A stretch of 10,263 nt of DNA from an uncultured bacterium (GTDB taxonomy: Bacteria; Cyanobacteriota; Vampirovibrionia; Gastranaerophilales; Gastranaerophilaceae): the NCBI GenBank assembly GCA_947169755.1, contig CAMVQX010000050.1, positions 1-10,263 on the forward strand, written 5' to 3'. Numbering within the stretch: the stretch's first letter is position 1; every line of letters starts with the position of its first letter. Positions 6,014 to 10,263 of this stretch are shown here, in pieces. The notes beneath the pieces are model-generated. The model was not told the origin of the DNA, did no database searches, and saw only the letters and a list, made by a program, of their open reading frames with translations. A program made the position numbers and the translations under genes.

Positions 6014-7252
6014 ATGAAAAAAGAAGAGAAAAATAACGGAGTTTCTTTGTTTTCACAATCCGAATATTTGATTGGACAAGACCCCATTGAAGAAATTTTT
6101 GCACTTAATTTAGGCGATTTTATCGCAGAAAACCTTATCTCTGAAGATTTGGCAAAGAAAATAGGTGCTAATGCAAAAGATAAAAAATCAGGCTTAATCA
6201 GCCAGTTAAAAGAACTTATTTCTATATACTCCATGCAGAATACATTAAGCATTTTGAGTATAGATTCAAATAAAGAAGCGATTTTTACATCAATTGCACA
6301 TTCAATTAAACAAATGCTTGAAGTAGAAAATTGCTCAATTTATCTTGAAGATACCGACAAGCTCAGGTTGGTGGGAACAGTTTCCGATGTTGAGCAAAGT
6401 CTTAAAATTGACGAAACCACTCCGGCCGGAAAAGCTTTTTTAAACGGAGAAACTGTATTTGAAGACGTTATTGCAGTTCCGATGCATTGCAATTTAAAAT
6501 CCGTTGGTGTAATCGTTTTGCAAAATAATTCTGAAATAAATGAAGGTTATATTAACCTTGTAGAGAGTATTGCAATACTTTTTGCAACTTCCATGACATT
6601 ACAAAGAACTATAGATGAAACCAACAAGCTCATTGAAGATGAATCCTCTACAATTTCCGAATTACAACATATAAGAGCCGAATTAACTGCATTAATTGGC
6701 GATTTATGCGATTATCAGCAAAACTTCGTTGAGAATCTTGCTCATGCAGTTGATACAAAAGGCGGATATAAAGTTTTCCATTCAAGAAATACCGCAAATA
6801 CAGCAAGAAAAATTTGCCGTCAATTAAAATTGAACGAAAAAACCACAGATTTGATATACTATGCAGGGTTGCTGCAGAATATAGGTAAAATAGCACTACC
6901 TGAAGAAATATTTGCATCAACAGGCAAATTATCACCTGAAGACTTGAAAAAAATCCAAGAACACTCCAATATCGGTGTACATTTCTTGATGAATATTAAT
7001 TTCTTGTCAGAGGTTGTACCTTATATTACATACCAAAAAGAAAGATATGACGGTTCAGGCCCTGAAGGGTTGAAAGGTCAATCTATTCCTTTTGGTTCAA
7101 GAATTATTGCCGTTGCTGACGTATACTGTGCAATGACTTCCGACAGACCTTACAGAAAGGCTATGTCAAAAGAACAGGCTCTTGAAATAATGAAATCGGA
7201 AACAAAATGGGATCCTGTTGTTTTGAATGCACTTTGGGAAGTTGTTAAATAG
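6014..7252 (+). CDS. GAF domain + degenerate HD-GYP domain protein
   Basis: A 412-residue cytoplasmic signalling protein. Residues 1-75 are an unassigned N-terminal region, about 80-200 form a GAF-like sensor domain (ISIYSMQNTL...VIAVPMHCNLKSVGVIVLQNN pattern), about 200-235 are a helical linker, and 240-412 are an HD-GYP domain, which normally hydrolyses cyclic-di-GMP. Fold motifs are clear: HSRNTANTARK (256-266), GKIALPEEIF (291-300), KLSPEDLKKIQEHSNIG (305-321), GSRIIAVADVYCAMTSDRPYR (361-381) and WDP (399-401). The catalytic signature is altered: the HD pair is Gln288-Asn289, the HHE motif is Gln341-Lys342-Glu343, and GSGYP is shortened to GSGP (347-350). Only His256, His317 and Asp369 of the usual metal ligands remain. 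It is therefore probably not a phosphodiesterase and may act as a binding or scaffold protein. AGGAA at 6002-6006 precedes the ATG by 7 nt. It converges with the small gene at 7256. Confidence 0.88.
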   Translation: MKKEEKNNGVSLFSQSEYLIGQDPIEEIFALNLGDFIAENLISEDLAKKIGANAKDKKSGLISQLKELISIYSMQNTLSILSIDSNKEAIFTSIAHSIKQMLEVENCSIYLEDTDKLRLVGTVSDVEQSLKIDETTPAGKAFLNGETVFEDVIAVPMHCNLKSVGVIVLQNNSEINEGYINLVESIAILFATSMTLQRTIDETNKLIEDESSTISELQHIRAELTALIGDLCDYQQNFVENLAHAVDTKGGYKVFHSRNTANTARKICRQLKLNEKTTDLIYYAGLLQNIGKIALPEEIFASTGKLSPEDLKKIQEHSNIGVHFLMNINFLSEVVPYITYQKERYDGSGPEGLKGQSIPFGSRIIAVADVYCAMTSDRPYRKAMSKEQALEIMKSETKWDPVVLNALWEVVK

Positions 7253-7255
7253 ATT

Positions 7256-7549
7256 TTATTGTATTACACTGAATGCAACAATATCATCGATTGCGATATT
7301 TATCCAATCGTATTTGAAGCATACGTAATCATCACAATCACAATCGTCATCTTTACAAGTACAATAATCTGATAATCTGCACAACAGTACATTTTCTAAT
7401 GTAATAAAATCGTCATGACATTCTTCACATCTACCTTCAGGCATATATATTTTACCGTCTATTTTTAAATGTGCAGTAAAAATTGTAATTTTGTCATTAC
7501 CGCTGGATTCCACAATTTTACCTATTGACTTCAGTAAATTTTTTGCCAT
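7256..7549 (-). CDS. Small Cys/Asp-rich protein of unknown function
   Basis: A 97-residue protein starting MAKNLLKSIGKIVESSG. GGAGGAG (7562-7556), 6 nt before the ATG, fixes the start; an in-frame TTG at 7564 overlaps that site and is unlikely. Residues 19-36 look like beta strands (NDKITIFTAHLKIDGKIYMP). Then come eight cysteines: C41-x2-C44 followed by His45, then C57, C63-x-C65, C70-x-C72 and C77, embedded in an acidic run (KDDDCDCDDYVC, 66-77). The tail INIAIDDIVAFSVIQ (83-97) is hydrophobic and beta-like. The pattern suggests a metal-binding (zinc or iron-sulfur) or redox protein, but I know no family with it. No signal peptide or membrane segment is seen. It ends 3 bp from the HD-GYP gene and diverges from gyrB, so it may be a separate unit. 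A real gene is supported by the strong ribosome site. Confidence 0.75.
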   Translation of the reverse strand: MAKNLLKSIGKIVESSGNDKITIFTAHLKIDGKIYMPEGRCEECHDDFITLENVLLCRLSDYCTCKDDDCDCDDYVCFKYDWINIAIDDIVAFSVIQ

Positions 7550-7632
7550 AAATTTCTCCTCCAAATTTATTCTAAACTGTATAAATATTTTTTATATTCC
7601 CCGATAAGATATACTAAAAAGTTACAAAAAAT

Positions 7633-7663
7633 ACACATTTTGTGTTTTTAAAATGTTTGTGTT
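7633..7663. repeat. Inverted and direct repeats over the gyrB promoter
   Basis: ACACA-TTT-TGTGT (7633-7645) is a 5-bp inverted repeat with flanking A/T runs extending it with one mismatch, and it overlaps the -35 region. TTTGTGTT occurs at 7639-7646 and again at 7656-7663, exactly 17 bp apart, flanking the spacer and running into the -10. Such an arrangement could bind a regulator on one or both faces, but the sequence is AT-rich and chance cannot be excluded. Confidence 0.35.
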
Positions 7664-7668
7664 ACAAT
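7640..7668 (+). promoter_or_regulatory. Extended -10 promoter of gyrB
   Basis: TGTTACAAT (7660-7668) is an extended -10 (TGn plus TACAAT, 5/6). The hexamer TTGTGT (7640-7645, 3/6) lies 17 bp upstream. The predicted start near 7675 gives a leader of about 30 nt that contains the Shine-Dalgarno GGGAG (7695-7699). Confidence 0.6.
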
Positions 7669-7705
7669 AATGTCAAGGGATATAAGACTTTAGTGGGAGA
7701 AATTT

Positions 7706-10243
7706 ATGCCGGACACAGAAACAATGAACAATAGCGAACAACCTCAAATACAGGAAAAAATAGAGGTTGTTGAACTTGAAGATAATGATGAAGCAATCGA
7801 AACTACAACTTCAGCATCCTATGATGCGAGCAACATCAGAGTTTTAGAAGGCCTTGAAGCCGTTAGAATGAGACCCGGTATGTATATCGGCTCAACTTCT
7901 CAAAGAGGTTTACATCACTGTATTTATGAAATTGTAGATAATTCCATCGATGAATCTCTCGCAGGTTTTTGTACAGATATTTACGTAACAATAAATAAAG
8001 ACAACAGTATAACTGTTGAAGATAACGGCCGTGGTATCCCTGTTGATATAAAACCTGAAAGCGGAAAATCCGCATTAGAAATTGTACATACGGTACTTCA
8101 TGCAGGCGGCAAGTTCGGGGATGGCGGTTATAAAGTTTCCGGTGGTTTACACGGTGTTGGTGCTTCTGTTGTAAACGCTTTATCGGAAAAATACAAGGTC
8201 GAAGTTTCACGTCAAGGTTTTGTATGGCGTCAGGAATATATGAGAGGCGAGCCGATGACACCTGTTGAAAAAGGTGAAGCTACAGACAAAACAGGTACAA
8301 AAACTACTTTTTGGCCCGATCCTGAAATATTTACCGAAACTACAACCGTTGACAAAGATGTAATTTCAAGTAGATTACGTGAAATGGCATTCTTAAATAA
8401 AGGCTTGAGAATAGTATTTATTGACGGCGTAACAGGTGAACAACAAGAATTTCATTACGAAGGCGGTATCGCAAGTTATGTTGAATTTATGAACGAGAAC
8501 AAAACAGTTTTGCATGACAAACCGATTTATATTGATAAAGTTGTTGACGGTATGCAAATCGAAGTTGCTATGCAGTATACTGATTCTTACTCCGAAAGTG
8601 TTTTGTCATTTGCAAACAATATCAACACACATTCAGGGGGTACGCATCTTACAGGTTTCAGAAACTCTTTAACTCGTGTATTCAACGATTACGCTCGTAA
8701 AAATAATATATTGAAGGATTCTGACCAAAATCTTTCAGGTGAAGATGTAAGAGAAGGTTTGACAGCTATTGTCAGCGTAAAAATTTCCAACCCTGAATTT
8801 GAAGGACAGACAAAAGAAAAACTAGGAAACGCTGAAGCTTTGACAGCCACTCAAGATGCCGTACGCGATAAATTACAAGAATGGTTAGAATTTAACCCGA
8901 AAATTGCAAAAATAATAATTGAAAAAACTTTGCAAGCTCAAAGAGCTCGTGAAGCTGCAAGAAAAGCCAGAGAATTGACAAGAAGAAAATCTGTTCTTGA
9001 GAATTCTACATTACCGGGAAAACTTGCAGATTGTTCAAACCGGGAACCTGAAAAATGTGAAATATACATTGTTGAGGGAGATTCTGCTGGCGGTTCGGCA
9101 AAACAGGGCAGAAATAGGATGTTTCAGGCTATCTTGCCATTGAGAGGTAAAATCCTTAACGTTGAGAAGGCAAGATTAGACAGAATTTACGGTAACAATG
9201 AAATTCAATCAATGGTTCAGGCATTCGGTATAAATATTAGCCGTAATCCTGATGAAATCAACCTAGAAAAACTTCGTTACCATAAAATTATTATTATGAC
9301 TGATGCTGATGTTGACGGCGCACACATAAGAACACTACTTTTGACGTTCTTCTTTAGATATGCAAGGCCGTTGATTGAACAAGGACACGTATATATTGCG
9401 CAACCGCCTCTATTCAAGATTACATCAGGTAAAAATAACGTAGAATACCTATATGATGAGCATGCACTTGATAAAATGCTTAAAGAACGTGGTATCAAAA
9501 ATTTGAGTCTTTCCGACAAATCAAAATCCAGAACAAAAACAGGAGATGAACTGTTAGAATTAATCAAAAATATGTCTGCGTTCTATAATTCTTACAACAA
9601 CCCTATATTAAATCTTTATCCTGCTGTTGTTTTGAGAGGTTTGGTACGTTCTAATATTACACCTGAAGATTTTGATGATCAGGCTAAAATGACTGAAATT
9701 GTTGATTATTTAAACCATTATCTTCAAGATCACGCTAAAAATTACAATATTTCAGAGGCTTCAAGTTATAAATGTTCATTGAAATATAATCCTGAGAATT
9801 CAAAATATTCAATTCAGTTAAATTTAAATGAAGAAGAACATGTTATAATTAACCAGAATATTATCAAGAGTTCGGAATATAAACGCTTGAAAGCTGCTTA
9901 TCCTTTAATCAGAGATTATTTGATTGAAGAAGAAGAGACATTGATTTTAGAAACCGATACAGAACAGTATGAAATCAATTCTTTTGAAAAACTTCAAAAA
10001 ATAATTGATGACAGAGGTCAAAAAGGTATGACTATTCAACGTTTCAAAGGTTTGGGTGAAATGATGCCACAACAGCTTTGGGAAACAACAATGGATCCGG
10101 CAACAAGAACATTGTTGAAAGTTAACCTTGAAGATGCAATGCTTTGCGACCAATTGTTTGATATATTAATGGGCGACAAAGTTGATCCGAGAAGAAACTT
10201 TATTGAAGCTAATGCTGTATACGCCACAAACATTGATACATAG
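7706..10243 (+). CDS. gyrB: DNA gyrase subunit B
   Basis: The ATPase and TOPRIM subunit of DNA gyrase, which with GyrA introduces negative supercoils. The 845 residues include an acidic N-terminal extension (1-40), then the GHKL ATPase domain: EIVDNSIDE (75-83, Asn79 for Mg-ATP), DNGRGIP (106-112), GGLHGVG (146-152). The transducer domain has the QTKEKLGN loop (368-375, QTK Lys370). The TOPRIM domain has EGDSAGGSA (457-465), PLRGKILNVE (478-487) and DADVDG (533-538) for metal binding. A segment of about 170 residues (about 595-765) is inserted between parts of TOPRIM, similar in order to the insert of E. coli GyrB. QRFKGLGEM (778-786) and WETTMDP (792-798) close the protein, ending NIDT. GGGAG (7695-7699), 6 nt before the ATG, fixes the start. 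The gene is complete, with TAG at 10241-10243. Arg480 replaces a Lys (Lys447) in E. coli at a quinolone-linked position; this is common and says nothing about resistance. Confidence 0.97.
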   Translation: MPDTETMNNSEQPQIQEKIEVVELEDNDEAIETTTSASYDASNIRVLEGLEAVRMRPGMYIGSTSQRGLHHCIYEIVDNSIDESLAGFCTDIYVTINKDNSITVEDNGRGIPVDIKPESGKSALEIVHTVLHAGGKFGDGGYKVSGGLHGVGASVVNALSEKYKVEVSRQGFVWRQEYMRGEPMTPVEKGEATDKTGTKTTFWPDPEIFTETTTVDKDVISSRLREMAFLNKGLRIVFIDGVTGEQQEFHYEGGIASYVEFMNENKTVLHDKPIYIDKVVDGMQIEVAMQYTDSYSESVLSFANNINTHSGGTHLTGFRNSLTRVFNDYARKNNILKDSDQNLSGEDVREGLTAIVSVKISNPEFEGQTKEKLGNAEALTATQDAVRDKLQEWLEFNPKIAKIIIEKTLQAQRAREAARKARELTRRKSVLENSTLPGKLADCSNREPEKCEIYIVEGDSAGGSAKQGRNRMFQAILPLRGKILNVEKARLDRIYGNNEIQSMVQAFGINISRNPDEINLEKLRYHKIIIMTDADVDGAHIRTLLLTFFFRYARPLIEQGHVYIAQPPLFKITSGKNNVEYLYDEHALDKMLKERGIKNLSLSDKSKSRTKTGDELLELIKNMSAFYNSYNNPILNLYPAVVLRGLVRSNITPEDFDDQAKMTEIVDYLNHYLQDHAKNYNISEASSYKCSLKYNPENSKYSIQLNLNEEEHVIINQNIIKSSEYKRLKAAYPLIRDYLIEEEETLILETDTEQYEINSFEKLQKIIDDRGQKGMTIQRFKGLGEMMPQQLWETTMDPATRTLLKVNLEDAMLCDQLFDILMGDKVDPRRNFIEANAVYATNIDT

Positions 10244-10263
10244 AAACGTTATATGAATGAGTA

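Noticed and set aside
5887..6252. 121-codon minus-strand frame across the HD-GYP start
   Set aside because: It overlaps the HD-GYP gene and its palindrome, has no Shine-Dalgarno or promoter, and its translation looks like a shadow frame.
7550..7564. TTG start at 7564 for the Cys-rich gene
   Set aside because: The codons fall on the Shine-Dalgarno sequence that serves the ATG at 7549.
7580..7596. TATAAA-TATTT-TTTATA inverted repeat
   Set aside because: Pure A/T arms of 6 bp are expected by chance at this base composition, and it has no clear link to a promoter.
10253..10263. Possible start of a following gene (ATG at 10253)
   Set aside because: Only three codons are visible, with no ribosome binding site, so a gene cannot be supported.

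Overview
This is an AT-rich stretch (roughly one third G+C) with nine genes, all but one complete, and no sign of mobile elements, phage, CRISPR or RNA genes. The best guess for the host is a gut-type, non-photosynthetic cyanobacterial relative (Candidatus Gastranaerophilales / Melainabacteria). That rests on general sequence character: low GC, mixed Shine-Dalgarno and leaderless starts, and a family resemblance of the first protein that I recall but cannot verify. A different low-GC, didermic gut bacterium is possible. A lipoprotein with a lipobox and a GyrB carrying the Gram-negative type TOPRIM insert argue against a typical low-GC Firmicute.

Layout. Positions 1-560 (minus) hold the N-terminal part of a membrane-associated protein of unknown function that runs off the left edge. 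It diverges from a PnuC-type vitamin transporter (577-1284, plus) across a 16-bp gap with a near-symmetric -10 element. PnuC converges on a two-gene minus-strand flavoprotein operon: a short flavodoxin (1947-2405) followed by an iron-sulfur flavoprotein-like reductase (1306-1938), ended by an intrinsic terminator at 1283-1305. Upstream on the same strand lie a large exported TPR protein (2869-4887) overlapping by 4 bp a small lipoprotein (2468-2872), with a good sigma70-type promoter in front. Next is an AcsE-like methyltetrahydrofolate:corrinoid methyltransferase (4925-5833) that appears to be read from a leaderless transcript.

The right half starts with a 180-bp divergent control region holding a perfect 20-bp palindrome, followed by a GAF + HD-GYP protein (6014-7252, plus) whose metal-binding signature is degenerate. 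A 97-aa cysteine-rich protein of unknown function (7256-7549, minus) ends 3 bp from it. This small gene diverges from gyrB (7706-10243, plus), a full-length gyrase B subunit of 845 aa.

How they fit together: the two flavoproteins are likely a redox pair, and the TPR protein and lipoprotein likely act together in the cell envelope. The other genes look like independent transcription units. The most noteworthy points are the probably inactive HD-GYP protein with a palindrome at its predicted start site, the solitary AcsE-like enzyme with an extra C-terminal segment, the two or three leaderless starts tied to -10 boxes abutting the start codon, and the Cys/Asp-rich small protein. I found no clearly new multi-gene system.
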